Assembly: GCA_903880855.1 (NCBI GenBank)
Contig: CAIRQX010000131.1
Location: forward strand, 1 to 61,304
DNA: 61,304 bases
Reading direction: 5' to 3'
DNA from: an uncultured Burkholderiales bacterium
GTDB taxonomy: Bacteria > Pseudomonadota > Gammaproteobacteria > Burkholderiales > Burkholderiaceae_C
The notes beneath the pieces are model-generated. The model was not told where the DNA came from. It saw only the letters and a list, made by a program, of their open reading frames with translations, and did no database searches. Position numbers and translations under genes: made by a program. Shown one piece after another: positions 54,079 through 61,304 of the stretch; position 1 is the stretch's first letter, and each line of letters starts with the position of its first letter.

Positions 54079-54516
54079 ATGGCAACTGCAAAAAAATCGG
54101 CCGCTAAAAAGAAGGCCCCAGCAAAGAAAGTGGCAGCTAAAAAGCCAGCCGCTAAAAAAGTAGCCGCTAAAAAGCCGGCAGCCAAGAAGGTCGCAGCGAG
54201 GAAGCCAGCAGCTAAAAAAGCTGCAGCCAAAAAGCCAGCGGCAAAAAAAGTAGCCGCTAAGAAAAAGCCTGCTGCCAAGAAAGCCGTAGCTAAAAAAGCC
54301 GCAGCTAAAAAGCCAGCAAAAAAAGTAGCAGCTAAGAAAAAGCCTGCTGCGAAGAAAGCCGCGAAAAAACCTGCTGCCAAGAAAGCAGCCCCTAAAAAGG
54401 CCGCTAAAAAACCTGCGCCCAAGAAAGCCGCGAAAGCACCCGCTGCCGTCGCTCATGCGCAAACCACTTTAAATCCGCAAGCTGCATGGCCGTTTCCAAC
54501 GGCAAGCAGACCCTGA
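54079..54516 (+). CDS. Histone H1-like Ala/Lys-rich DNA-binding protein
   Basis: This 145-aa protein consists mainly of AAKK, PAAKK and VAAKK repeats (residues 2-120), like the histone H1-like proteins of Bordetella and other Burkholderiales and the AlgP C-terminus. It should bind DNA without sequence preference and be largely disordered. AGGAGA stands before the ATG. The DNA repeats make its length likely to vary among strains. The last 25 residues are not repetitive. It is followed by a strong terminator. Confidence 0.92.
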   Translation: MATAKKSAAKKKAPAKKVAAKKPAAKKVAAKKPAAKKVAARKPAAKKAAAKKPAAKKVAAKKKPAAKKAVAKKAAAKKPAKKVAAKKKPAAKKAAKKPAAKKAAPKKAAKKPAPKKAAKAPAAVAHAQTTLNPQAAWPFPTASRP

Positions 54517-54553
54517 TTCTCAAACGATCAGAAAACGGATTTATCGTTTACTC

Positions 54554-54587
54554 AAGCCCGACGCCGCAAGGCCTCGGGCTTTTTCTT
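54554..54587 (+). terminator. Rho-independent terminator after the H1-like gene
   Basis: AAGCCCGA and TCGGGCTT form the stem, with an inner GCC-GCAA-GGC hairpin, followed by TTTTCTT. It lies 38 bp after the stop and 19 bp before the convergent PfkB gene end, so it may act only on the plus strand. Confidence 0.9.
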
Positions 54588-54605
54588 GGTCTGCCAAATG
54601 ACGAA

Positions 54606-55505
54606 TCAGCCGATATGTAAATCGCTGATTTGGTAGTTTTGTGGCCCGCATTGCGCAATTTTTCGGGCTCCGACTTCGTTGCCTAGTGCTGCGCATTTGT
54701 CTAGCGACCAGCCTTTTTCTAACCCAAATAGCAAGGCACCGCGCCATGCATCGCCACAGCCTGTGGGATCTACCACTTCTTTGGCTTTGACCGGCGGCAC
54801 CAGTGTTTTTTGACCATCTACCCACACCTCGCAGCCATTTGCACCCAAGGTCACGATCAAGCCTTTGACATGGCGTGAGAGCTCAGCGCTAGAGAGCCCC
54901 GTGCGGTCGCACAACATCTTGCCTTCGTAGTCGTTCACCGTGACCCAGGTGGAGAGGTTGATGAAATGCATCAACTCTTTGCCATCGAACATAGGCAAGC
55001 CTTGACCGGGATCGAATACAAAAGGAATATCGGCGAGTTTGAATTGCTCCGCATGCTCGAGCATGGCGTCGCGCCCATCGGGCGAAATGATGCCCAGTTG
55101 GATATCTGCACGCTTTTCGATTTTGGTTTTGTGTGCTTGCATCATCGCGCCAGGATGGAAGGCGGTGATTTGGTTGTTGTCTTTGTCGGTCATGATCATG
55201 GCTTGCGCGGTATAGGTGTCTGAGACCGACCGCACAAACTCACTCGATATGCCCAAATTCGCTAAACGCACCAGATAGTCTGCGCCATCGGTTCCCAGGG
55301 TTGCCATGGGCAATGGCGTGCCGCCCAAGATTTTTAGGCTGTAGGCGATATTGCCAGCACAGCCACCAAAATCGCGACGCAATGCAGGCACCAAAAATGA
55401 CACATTCAAAATATGCAACTGGTCCGGCAAGATTTGCTCCGCAAACCGCCCTTCAAAATCCATGATGGTGTCAAACGCAAGTGAGCCGCATATTAGCGAT
55501 GCCAT
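54606..55505 (-). CDS. PfkB family sugar/nucleoside kinase
   Basis: The 299-aa protein has the PfkB patterns FGGCAGNIAYSLKILGG (about 47-63) and DPTGCGDAWRGALLFGLEKG (about 246-265) with the catalytic Asp; the anion-hole motif reads GCGD instead of GAGD. Burkholderiales relatives are annotated as adenosine kinase-like, but the substrate cannot be read from sequence. The start MASLICGSLAFDTIMDFEGR is conserved. It is downstream of the DUF3426 gene by 21 bp. Confidence 0.9.
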   Translation of the reverse strand: MASLICGSLAFDTIMDFEGRFAEQILPDQLHILNVSFLVPALRRDFGGCAGNIAYSLKILGGTPLPMATLGTDGADYLVRLANLGISSEFVRSVSDTYTAQAMIMTDKDNNQITAFHPGAMMQAHKTKIEKRADIQLGIISPDGRDAMLEHAEQFKLADIPFVFDPGQGLPMFDGKELMHFINLSTWVTVNDYEGKMLCDRTGLSSAELSRHVKGLIVTLGANGCEVWVDGQKTLVPPVKAKEVVDPTGCGDAWRGALLFGLEKGWSLDKCAALGNEVGARKIAQCGPQNYQISDLHIG

Positions 55506-55526
55506 ACATTTACTTTCTAAGAAAAA

Positions 55527-56234
55527 TTAAGGATAAAAAATCAGAGCGCGGTAACCGGCAATTCGCTCACGTAAAGTGGCGTTCACCGCAAAGCTAAATT
55601 GCACGCGCTGGTCACGTAGGGCTGCGATATGGTCTTGTAAATCCAAGTCTTCAACACTGAAGACGCGTCGCACCACCACTTGGTCTTGCATATCAGTCAA
55701 AGTGACCTCCAGCCAAGGAGTCGCCACAGGATGGTGCTGGATGTTTTTGAAACGAATTTGCAGATTAAAACCGCCCTCTGGGTTTTCACTAAAAATGCTG
55801 TTTTCAATGAGTACGCTATTGGGTTCTTGCGGCCATTCAATCTTGCACGCGGTGGGTAGGCACAAGGCTTCTACCGTGCTGCGCAATGCAGGCTCTTCGG
55901 CAACCAACCAATGGCGATTCCACAACACAGCTTGCCAAAGAATAGCAAGCGCCAATAAAACTGAGATCGAGGGCCAAAACCAACCCGCACCCAAATGCAA
56001 CTGCTTTTGCATTGTGGCATTGCCTGAAAACAAGCCGGGTCGCACGCCTTCTATAGATTTACCTTCATCTGTAAAGGAAGCCGCATTATTAGTATCTGTG
56101 TTGAGCGCAAAATACAAATGCGCCTCAAATACGTTTTGGCATTTACCGCAACGCACCCAGCCATTGGCAGCACTGGTATGTTCTTCACGCACTTTGAAAG
56201 CGGTTTGGCAGTTAGGGCAATGGGTGATGTGCAT
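55527..56234 (-). CDS. Zinc-ribbon and DUF3426 membrane protein
   Basis: The 235-aa protein starts [20 protein letters not shown], a zinc ribbon with CPNC and CGKC pairs (MJ0042 type). One membrane helix lies at about 95-118 (WFWPSISVLLALAILWQAVL), followed by the DUF3426 domain (about 130-230). The ATG overlaps the prmA stop (TGATG), which supports this start rather than the longer frame. Its role is unknown; the gene pair with prmA is common in Burkholderiales. Confidence 0.88.
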   Translation of the reverse strand: MHITHCPNCQTAFKVREEHTSAANGWVRCGKCQNVFEAHLYFALNTDTNNAASFTDEGKSIEGVRPGLFSGNATMQKQLHLGAGWFWPSISVLLALAILWQAVLWNRHWLVAEEPALRSTVEALCLPTACKIEWPQEPNSVLIENSIFSENPEGGFNLQIRFKNIQHHPVATPWLEVTLTDMQDQVVVRRVFSVEDLDLQDHIAALRDQRVQFSFAVNATLRERIAGYRALIFYP

Positions 56235-57118
56235 CAGAGGGTTGCCGTCATGAGAATCCAGCCATCTTCTTGATCGCTGACTTGGAGTTTGCAATAGGGC
56301 GCATATGCAAGTTGCAATTCTTGCGCCTGACGCTCCAATATACCAGCCAAAACCAAGTGACCCTTGGGTTTGAGATGGCTGCATAACAAAGGCGCCAGCA
56401 CTTTCAAAGGCGTTGCCAAGATATTGGCAAGTACGGTGTCATAAGCGCCCACGGCAAGTTCCGAATGCCCCGCATGCAATGTCACGCCATTCGCTTTGGC
56501 ATTCAAAAGCGTGGATGTAATCGCGGCTTCGTCAATGTCCACAGCGTCCACACTCTGCGCGCCAAGCAAAGCTGTTGCAATCGCCAATATGCCCGAGCCA
56601 CAACCGTAGTCCAGAACACGAACAGATGGCGTTACTTGAGACGCGATCCAACGCAAACACATACGTGTCGTCGGATGGGTGCCTGTTCCAAACGCTAAAC
56701 CTGGGTCCAAACGGATAAATCGCTTGGCTTGCGCAGGAGGTTCGTGCCAAGTGGGAACGATCCAGAAGTCAGAGGTAATTTCAACGGGCTGAAATTGCGA
56801 TTGGGTGAGCGTGACCCAGTCTTGGTCTTCAACAGGGCGCACACCAAGGCTTTGGCAGTTTGTGAAAAAGTCTTGCACCGACAGCAAACGCTCAGCATCT
56901 TGGGCCGCCACTTCTTTGGCAAACAAAGCGACAACCTTGGAGCGCTGCCAAGCCTCTTTGGGAGGAGGCATCCCAGGCTCGCCAAAGAGAGCTTGCTCTG
57001 CCTCCGATTGCGCATCTGCGTCTTCGACCGATACGCTCAAGGCATCTAATGCTTCCAAAGCCTCACTGATATCTGTAACGCTGGCCTCGGGGCAAACCAA
57101 GCCCAGTTCAAACATCAT
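56234..57118 (-). CDS. prmA: Ribosomal protein L11 methyltransferase PrmA
   Basis: PrmA trimethylates L11. The 294-aa protein has the SAM-binding motif [19 protein letters not shown], then [20 protein letters not shown] and [35 protein letters not shown] is the family signature. The ATG at 57118 overlaps the accC stop, so the two are coupled; the next codon is also ATG. Confidence 0.95.
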   Translation of the reverse strand: MMFELGLVCPEASVTDISEALEALDALSVSVEDADAQSEAEQALFGEPGMPPPKEAWQRSKVVALFAKEVAAQDAERLLSVQDFFTNCQSLGVRPVEDQDWVTLTQSQFQPVEITSDFWIVPTWHEPPAQAKRFIRLDPGLAFGTGTHPTTRMCLRWIASQVTPSVRVLDYGCGSGILAIATALLGAQSVDAVDIDEAAITSTLLNAKANGVTLHAGHSELAVGAYDTVLANILATPLKVLAPLLCSHLKPKGHLVLAGILERQAQELQLAYAPYCKLQVSDQEDGWILMTATL

Positions 57119-58464
57119 CTTTTGTGAGTAGCAAGCCACTCTTCCAAATAATGGATATTGGTGCCGCCCGCTTGAAACTTGGCGTTATCCATCAACTCAC
57201 GGTGCAAGGGAATATTGGTGTTGATGCCTTCAACCAAAGTTTCTGCCAAGGCTGTACGCATGCGTGCCAAGGCTTGCTCACGGTTGTCACCATACACAAT
57301 GATTTTTCCAATCATGGAGTCGTAGTAAGGAGGCACAAAGTAGTTGGTGTAAGCATGTGAATCTACCCGCACACCAGGGCCGCCAGGGGCATGCCACATG
57401 GTGATGCGACCAGGCGACGGCGTGAACTTGAACGGGTCTTCCGCATTGATACGGCATTCGATCGAGTGGCCTTTGACAGTGATATCGCGTTGCGTGAATG
57501 GCAACTTCATGTCAGCAGCCACCATGATTTGCGTTTTCACAATATCCACACCCGTGATGTATTCCGTCACAGGATGCTCGACTTGCACACGCGTGTTCAT
57601 CTCGATGAAATAAAACTCACCGTTTTCATACAAAAACTCAAAGGTACCCGCACCGCGGTAACCAATTTTTTTGCACGCAGCGACACAACGCTCACCGATT
57701 TTGTCGATGAGTTTGCGGGGGATGCCCGGTGCAGGCGCTTCTTCTATCACTTTTTGGTGACGGCGTTGCATCGAACAATCGCGTTCACCCAAATACACCG
57801 CGTTTTTGAATTTGTCAGCCAAGATTTGGATTTCGATGTGCCTGGGGTTTTGGAGGTACTTCTCCATATAGACCGCTGGGTTGCCAAATGCAGAGCCTGC
57901 TTCGGTTTTGGTCATAGACACTGCGTTGATGAGCGCCGCTTCTGAATGCACTACACGCATACCGCGACCACCACCACCGCCAGCTGCTTTGATGATCACG
58001 GGGTAGCCCACCATCTTGGCAATGCGACGAATATGAGCGGGATCGTCTGGCAGTTCACCTTCCGAGCCGGGCACGCAAGGCACACCTGCTTTGATCATGG
58101 CCTGTTTGGCCGATACTTTGTCTCCCATGATGCGAATCGATTCCGCAGTCGGGCCGATGAATTGGAATCCGCTCTTTTCAACGCGCTCGGCAAAGTCTGC
58201 GTTTTCACTTAAAAAACCGTAGCCGGGGTGGATTGCCTCGGCATCGGTGACTTCGGCAGCCGCAATGATGGCGGGCATATTGAGATAGCTTTGGGCGGAA
58301 GAGGCAGGTCCGATGCAAACCGCTTCGTCGGCAAGTTTGATGTATTTGGCTTCTCTGTCGGCTTCGGAATAGACCATTACCGCTTTGACGCCGAGTTCGC
58401 GACAGGCGCGTTGCACGCGCAGGGCGATCTCGCCTCGGTTGGCAATCAGAATTTTTTTGAACAT
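57115..58464 (-). CDS. accC: Biotin carboxylase subunit of acetyl-CoA carboxylase
   Basis: AccC carboxylates biotin on AccB for fatty-acid synthesis. The 449-aa protein begins [20 protein letters not shown] and shows [37 protein letters not shown] (ATP-grasp loop) and [21 protein letters not shown] chose the ATG at 58464; the frame opens six bases earlier with TTG. accB lies 16 bp upstream. Confidence 0.97.
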   Translation of the reverse strand: MFKKILIANRGEIALRVQRACRELGVKAVMVYSEADREAKYIKLADEAVCIGPASSAQSYLNMPAIIAAAEVTDAEAIHPGYGFLSENADFAERVEKSGFQFIGPTAESIRIMGDKVSAKQAMIKAGVPCVPGSEGELPDDPAHIRRIAKMVGYPVIIKAAGGGGGRGMRVVHSEAALINAVSMTKTEAGSAFGNPAVYMEKYLQNPRHIEIQILADKFKNAVYLGERDCSMQRRHQKVIEEAPAPGIPRKLIDKIGERCVAACKKIGYRGAGTFEFLYENGEFYFIEMNTRVQVEHPVTEYITGVDIVKTQIMVAADMKLPFTQRDITVKGHSIECRINAEDPFKFTPSPGRITMWHAPGGPGVRVDSHAYTNYFVPPYYDSMIGKIIVYGDNREQALARMRTALAETLVEGINTNIPLHRELMDNAKFQAGGTNIHYLEEWLATHKR

Positions 58465-58480
58465 GCGCAACTACCGGAAT

Positions 58481-58963
58481 TTAAGCGATGACAAACAAAG
58501 GCGCGCCGTATTCCACCGCCTGGCCGTTTTGCGCAACGATTTGGGTAATGGTGCCCGACTTGTCGGCTTCAATTTCGTTCAAGATCTTCATCGCTTCAAT
58601 GATGCAGATGGTCTGACCCTCTTTGACTTGACTACCTACTTCCACATAGGAGTTCGCCTCAGGGCTTGATGAACGGTAAAAAGTACCCACCATCGGCGAT
58701 TTCACTACATGGCCTTCTGGCTCTGCAGCGGCGGTTGCGGCTGCGATCTCACCAGCGGTTGGCGCGACAGGCACGATCGGAGCTGGGGCCAAGGAAGACG
58801 TCGCTTGTGGCGCGGCCGAGACAGCGGGCTGAGAGATATGCATGGCCTGGGATGGACCACTCTTGACGATGCGAACCTTGCCTTCTGCCTCAGTGATTTC
58901 AAGTTCAGAGACATTGGAGTCGGAAACCAGGTCGATCAGCGTCTTGAGTTTTCTCAAATCCAT
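58481..58963 (-). CDS. accB: Biotin carboxyl carrier protein AccB
   Basis: This 160-aa protein has an N-terminal DLRKLKTLIDLVSDSNVSEL helix, an Ala/Pro-rich linker (about 45-82) and the biotinyl domain (about 85-160). The biotin-accepting Lys is in CIIEAMKILNEIEAD; the usual EAMKMMN reads EAMKILN. Length is normal. Confidence 0.96.
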   Translation of the reverse strand: MDLRKLKTLIDLVSDSNVSELEITEAEGKVRIVKSGPSQAMHISQPAVSAAPQATSSLAPAPIVPVAPTAGEIAAATAAAEPEGHVVKSPMVGTFYRSSSPEANSYVEVGSQVKEGQTICIIEAMKILNEIEADKSGTITQIVAQNGQAVEYGAPLFVIA

Positions 58964-59016
58964 AAAATACCTTATTTGTAACCAAAGAGGGGCTAATTTA
59001 CACCAATTTCAGCTTC

Positions 59017-59538
59017 TTAAGCCCAGGCTTGGATCTCTTGGGCGCTCAATTTGCCCAATTTGCGCTGAATCACCCTCCCTTTTCCGTCCAATACCACGGT
59101 AAATGGCAGACCACCTACTTCGTTGCCCAAATATCGACCCAATTCGGTCCCCGTCAATCCGGCAAGACCAATCGGGTAACTGATGGCGTTTTGGCTTAAG
59201 TACTGCCGCACTCGGCTAGGCTGGTCAATGGCCAATCCAACCATTTGCCAACCTTTAGATGCATTTTGACGAAAGAAGATGTCCAGTAAAGGCATTTCTT
59301 CGACACAGGGGGCACACCAAGTTGCCCAAAAATTAATCACCAAGGGCTTGCCTTGGAGGTTTTGCATTTTTAAAACTGGGCCGTCTGGCGTGTCAAATTC
59401 TGCATTCCAAAGTGCTTTTTGGGTCTCCGAATCGAGGCCCTTGGGTTGTTTTTTAAGGGCCAAGCCAGTGCCGGCAATAGCGGCTAAAACCGCGACACCG
59501 CCAAAAACTACCTGTCGCTTTGAGAGGCCTAACTGCAT
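59017..59538 (-). CDS. TlpA-like thioredoxin-fold protein
   Basis: The 173-aa protein has an N-terminal membrane or signal segment (VVFGGVAVLAAIAGTGLAL) and a redoxin domain with FWATWCAPCVEEMPLLD as active-site CxxC. GLPFTVVLDGKGRVIQRKLG holds the cis-Pro region. It is probably a periplasmic, membrane-tethered thiol reductant. GGAGG precedes the ATG, and the start lies inside the end of the upstream gene (10-bp overlap). Confidence 0.93.
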   Translation of the reverse strand: MQLGLSKRQVVFGGVAVLAAIAGTGLALKKQPKGLDSETQKALWNAEFDTPDGPVLKMQNLQGKPLVINFWATWCAPCVEEMPLLDIFFRQNASKGWQMVGLAIDQPSRVRQYLSQNAISYPIGLAGLTGTELGRYLGNEVGGLPFTVVLDGKGRVIQRKLGKLSAQEIQAWA

Positions 59539-60140
59539 GCATCTTCCTCCATTAATTTTTTAAGTGCACGCAAATCACCTCTTTGTGTGCGTCCTTGGGT
59601 GTCGGGCTTTAAGGCGCCGCGCACATCATCGCGGTCATACACCATCAGGTGGACCAAGACTTTTTGTACCGCCCCGTGCTGCTCCAATCCTGGGCAAGCA
59701 CATAAAACACTCAGCGCGTCGACCGCATCGCCATGAAAGCCTTGGACCGTACTCACGTCGTAGCGCACTTGCTGGTCTATCAACTTCAGCTCAGCGGACT
59801 TTGAGTCGTCACAAAAAAGTTGCAGGTAGATGTCAGACAACTCCGTCGCAGTGCCGCGCCACACCGCGCCGCCAAGGTGGGGGTTGAACTCGGCCATCCG
59901 CTCCATCCAAAAACATGCCAATGCGCGCAAGGCTTTGAGCGCTGCGGGCTGGGTTTCGGCGCAAAAGGTGTCTATGTAGTCACGCACCGCCTCTTCCAAC
60001 ACATCGTTGGATGGCAAGGGCGCGCGGCCTGAGATGCCCAACTGTTTGATCGCTCGGCGCTTGGCGGGGCCATATTCCAAGCCCTCTTCCACCACCATGC
60101 GGGCAGCGGCAGCAGCGATCTCAACTTCGGTCGTGTACAT
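59529..60140 (-). CDS. Conserved protein of unknown function upstream of tlpA
   Basis: I do not recognise this 203-aa protein. It is soluble and mostly helical, with EVEIAAAAARMVVEEGLEYG, PAKRRAIKQLGISGRAPLPS at the start and GGAVWRGTATELSDIYLQLF in the middle, a pattern somewhat like minimal nucleotidyltransferase-like domains. Relatives in Burkholderiales lie between mpl and tlpA, to my memory. It diverges from mpl with 37 bp between and overlaps the TlpA-like gene, so the two are coupled. Confidence 0.85.
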   Translation of the reverse strand: MYTTEVEIAAAAARMVVEEGLEYGPAKRRAIKQLGISGRAPLPSNDVLEEAVRDYIDTFCAETQPAALKALRALACFWMERMAEFNPHLGGAVWRGTATELSDIYLQLFCDDSKSAELKLIDQQVRYDVSTVQGFHGDAVDALSVLCACPGLEQHGAVQKVLVHLMVYDRDDVRGALKPDTQGRTQRGDLRALKKLMEEDACS

Positions 60141-60177
60141 AAGAGGCGTATTGTCGCTCGCCCTCTAAAATCACTAG

Positions 60178-61304
60178 ATGCATATACATATATTGGGCAT
60201 TTGTGGCACGTTTATGGGCGGCCTTGCTGCATTGGCCCGAGAGGCAGGTCACAAGGTCACCGGTTGCGACGCTGGCGTCTATCCCCCCATGAGTGACCAA
60301 CTGCGTGATTTAGGCATTGATTTGGTAGAAGGTTTTGCCGCCGACCAAATGCAATTCCAACCCGATATGTATGTCATCGGCAATGTGGTGTCGCGTGCAC
60401 GTTTGACTGACGGCTCGCCTAAATTTCCTTTGATGGAAGCCATTTTGGAAAGCGGTGCGCCCTACACCAGCGGCCCGCAATGGTTGTGTGACCATGTGTT
60501 GCACCACACTAGCAACCCGAGACACGTGATGGCTGTCGCCGGCACGCATGGCAAAACAACGACCACCGCCATGCTGACCTGGATTTTGGAATCGGCTGGC
60601 TTACAACCTGGATTTTTGGTCGGCGGCGTGCCTTTGAATTTTGGAATTTCAGCGCGCTTGGGACAACCTAGCGCAAAAGGGAGCAATGGCCAGATGCATC
60701 GCTCCCCTTTCGTAATTGAAGCCGACGAGTACGACACCGCATTTTTTGACAAACGTAGCAAATTCGTCCATTACCGTCCCCGCACCGCGATTTTGAACAA
60801 CCTCGAGTTCGACCACGCAGATATTTTTGACAACTTGGAAGCTATCGAGCGGCAGTTCCACCACCTTGTGCGCACAGTTCCAGTAAGCGGTCGCTTGGTG
60901 GTGAATGCGGATGAAGAGAGCTTGCAGCGCGTGTTGAACATGGGTCACTGGAGCGGTGTCAGCCAGTTTGGCGCGGGTCAGGCCGCAACAAAGTTTGCCA
61001 AACAAATTTCTGATCCAACAAGTACTAATGCTCAAAACAGCGGATCCAACACACCTAACAATGCCAACGCACACACATTTTGGTCTATCCAAGGCCCGCC
61101 TAACGACTTCGCGGTTGTCCACCAAGGCAAAGAGCTAGCCCGGGTGCGCTGGGACATCACCGGCGTGCACAACCAACTCAACGCATTGGCCGCCATCATC
61201 GCTGCTGAGCATGTGGGTGTGCCGGTGCCCCAAGCCGCTGAAGCTTTGGCCAGTTTCCAAAATGTCCGCAGACGCATGGAAGTGCGGGGGACTGTTGCGC
61301 GTGC
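60178..61304 (+). CDS. mpl: UDP-N-acetylmuramate tripeptide ligase Mpl, 5' part
   Basis: Mpl ligates recycled murein tripeptide to UDP-N-acetylmuramate. The frame opens at the ATG at 60178 (MHIHILGICGTFMGGLAAL) and stays open to the window edge, 375 codons of the usual roughly 460. The Mur-ligase ATP loop is AVAGTHGKTTTTAMLTWIL, followed by FVIEADEYDTAFFDKRSKF and RTAILNNLEFDHADIF. AmpD at 48664 acts in the same recycling pathway. The C-terminal domain is missing only because the window ends. Confidence 0.96.
   Translation, partial: MHIHILGICGTFMGGLAALAREAGHKVTGCDAGVYPPMSDQLRDLGIDLVEGFAADQMQFQPDMYVIGNVVSRARLTDGSPKFPLMEAILESGAPYTSGPQWLCDHVLHHTSNPRHVMAVAGTHGKTTTTAMLTWILESAGLQPGFLVGGVPLNFGISARLGQPSAKGSNGQMHRSPFVIEADEYDTAFFDKRSKFVHYRPRTAILNNLEFDHADIFDNLEAIERQFHHLVRTVPVSGRLVVNADEESLQRVLNMGHWSGVSQFGAGQAATKFAKQISDPTSTNAQNSGSNTPNNANAHTFWSIQGPPNDFAVVHQGKELARVRWDITGVHNQLNALAAIIAAEHVGVPVPQAAEALASFQNVRRRMEVRGTVAR

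Noticed and set aside
53922-54462. Minus-strand ORFs opposite the H1-like gene (Phe/Ala/Gly-rich)
   Set aside because: They are the complement of the Lys/Ala repeat codons; the plus frame has a ribosome binding site and a terminator.

Overview
The window looks like chromosomal DNA of a motile betaproteobacterium of the order Burkholderiales. I infer this from the housekeeping block at the right end (ffh, ypjD, ampD, nrdAB, an alanine/lysine-rich histone H1-like gene, a PfkB kinase, prmA, accCB, mpl) and from the protein sequences. The genus cannot be fixed from the sequence alone. Positions 1 to about 43000 form one very large flagellar cluster. The first 8.4 kb (octapeptide-repeat gene, flagellins, flaG, fliD) look visibly more AT-rich than the rest.

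Left end, 1-4340. A minus-strand reading frame enters from outside the window and starts at 2789. It consists entirely of 8-residue repeats, about 116 of them, and has a good sigma-28 promoter candidate. Divergent from it lies a short, divergent flagellin (3132-3944), followed by a 72-residue protein of unknown function and a strong terminator.

Axial genes, 4347-23930, minus strand: fliC, flaG, fliD, flgL, flgK, flgJ, flgI, flgH, flgG, flgF, flgE, flgD, flgC, flgB and a LysM/lysozyme-like gene. FlgE (1268 aa) and FlgK (1245 aa) are two to three times the usual size. FlgJ has only its rod-binding half, and the separate LysM/lysozyme-fold protein may supply the missing peptidoglycan hydrolase. 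A perfect -24/-12 sigma-54 promoter precedes flgB.

Regulation, outer rings and motor, 24034-34605. flgA, then flgMN behind a sigma-28 promoter. A minus-strand operon follows with FlgP-like lipoprotein, FlgT-like H-ring protein, a FimV/LysM-like protein, a second FliK-like protein and a FlhB C-terminal-domain-like protein. Divergent to it is a FleQ-like sigma-54 activator without a receiver domain. Then come motA, motB, fliS (sigma-28 promoter), an unknown membrane-anchored 274-aa protein coupled to fliA, and fliA.

Export and switch genes, 34602-43516. flhG, flhF and flhA lie on the minus strand behind a perfect sigma-54 promoter. fliK, fliL, fliM and fliN run divergently on the plus strand. 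A membrane-anchored HTH protein occupies the slot where fliO would be expected. fliPQR, flhB, fliEFGHIJ and the chemotaxis genes are not in the window.

Right end, 43513-61304. A membrane-anchored coiled-coil alpha-carbonic anhydrase, miaB, ffh, ypjD, a PP0621-type small protein, ampD, nrdA (two ATP cones, with a pair of NrdR boxes upstream), nrdB, a histone H1-like gene, a PfkB kinase, a zinc-ribbon DUF3426 membrane protein, prmA, accC, accB, a TlpA-like thioredoxin, a conserved protein of unknown function and the 5' part of mpl.

The promoters suggest a standard hierarchy: FleQ-like activator with sigma-54 for flgB and flhA (probably also fliK), then FliA/FlgM with sigma-28 for fliC, flgM, fliS and the octapeptide-repeat gene. 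I saw no tRNA, rRNA, CRISPR array, transposase or integrase.
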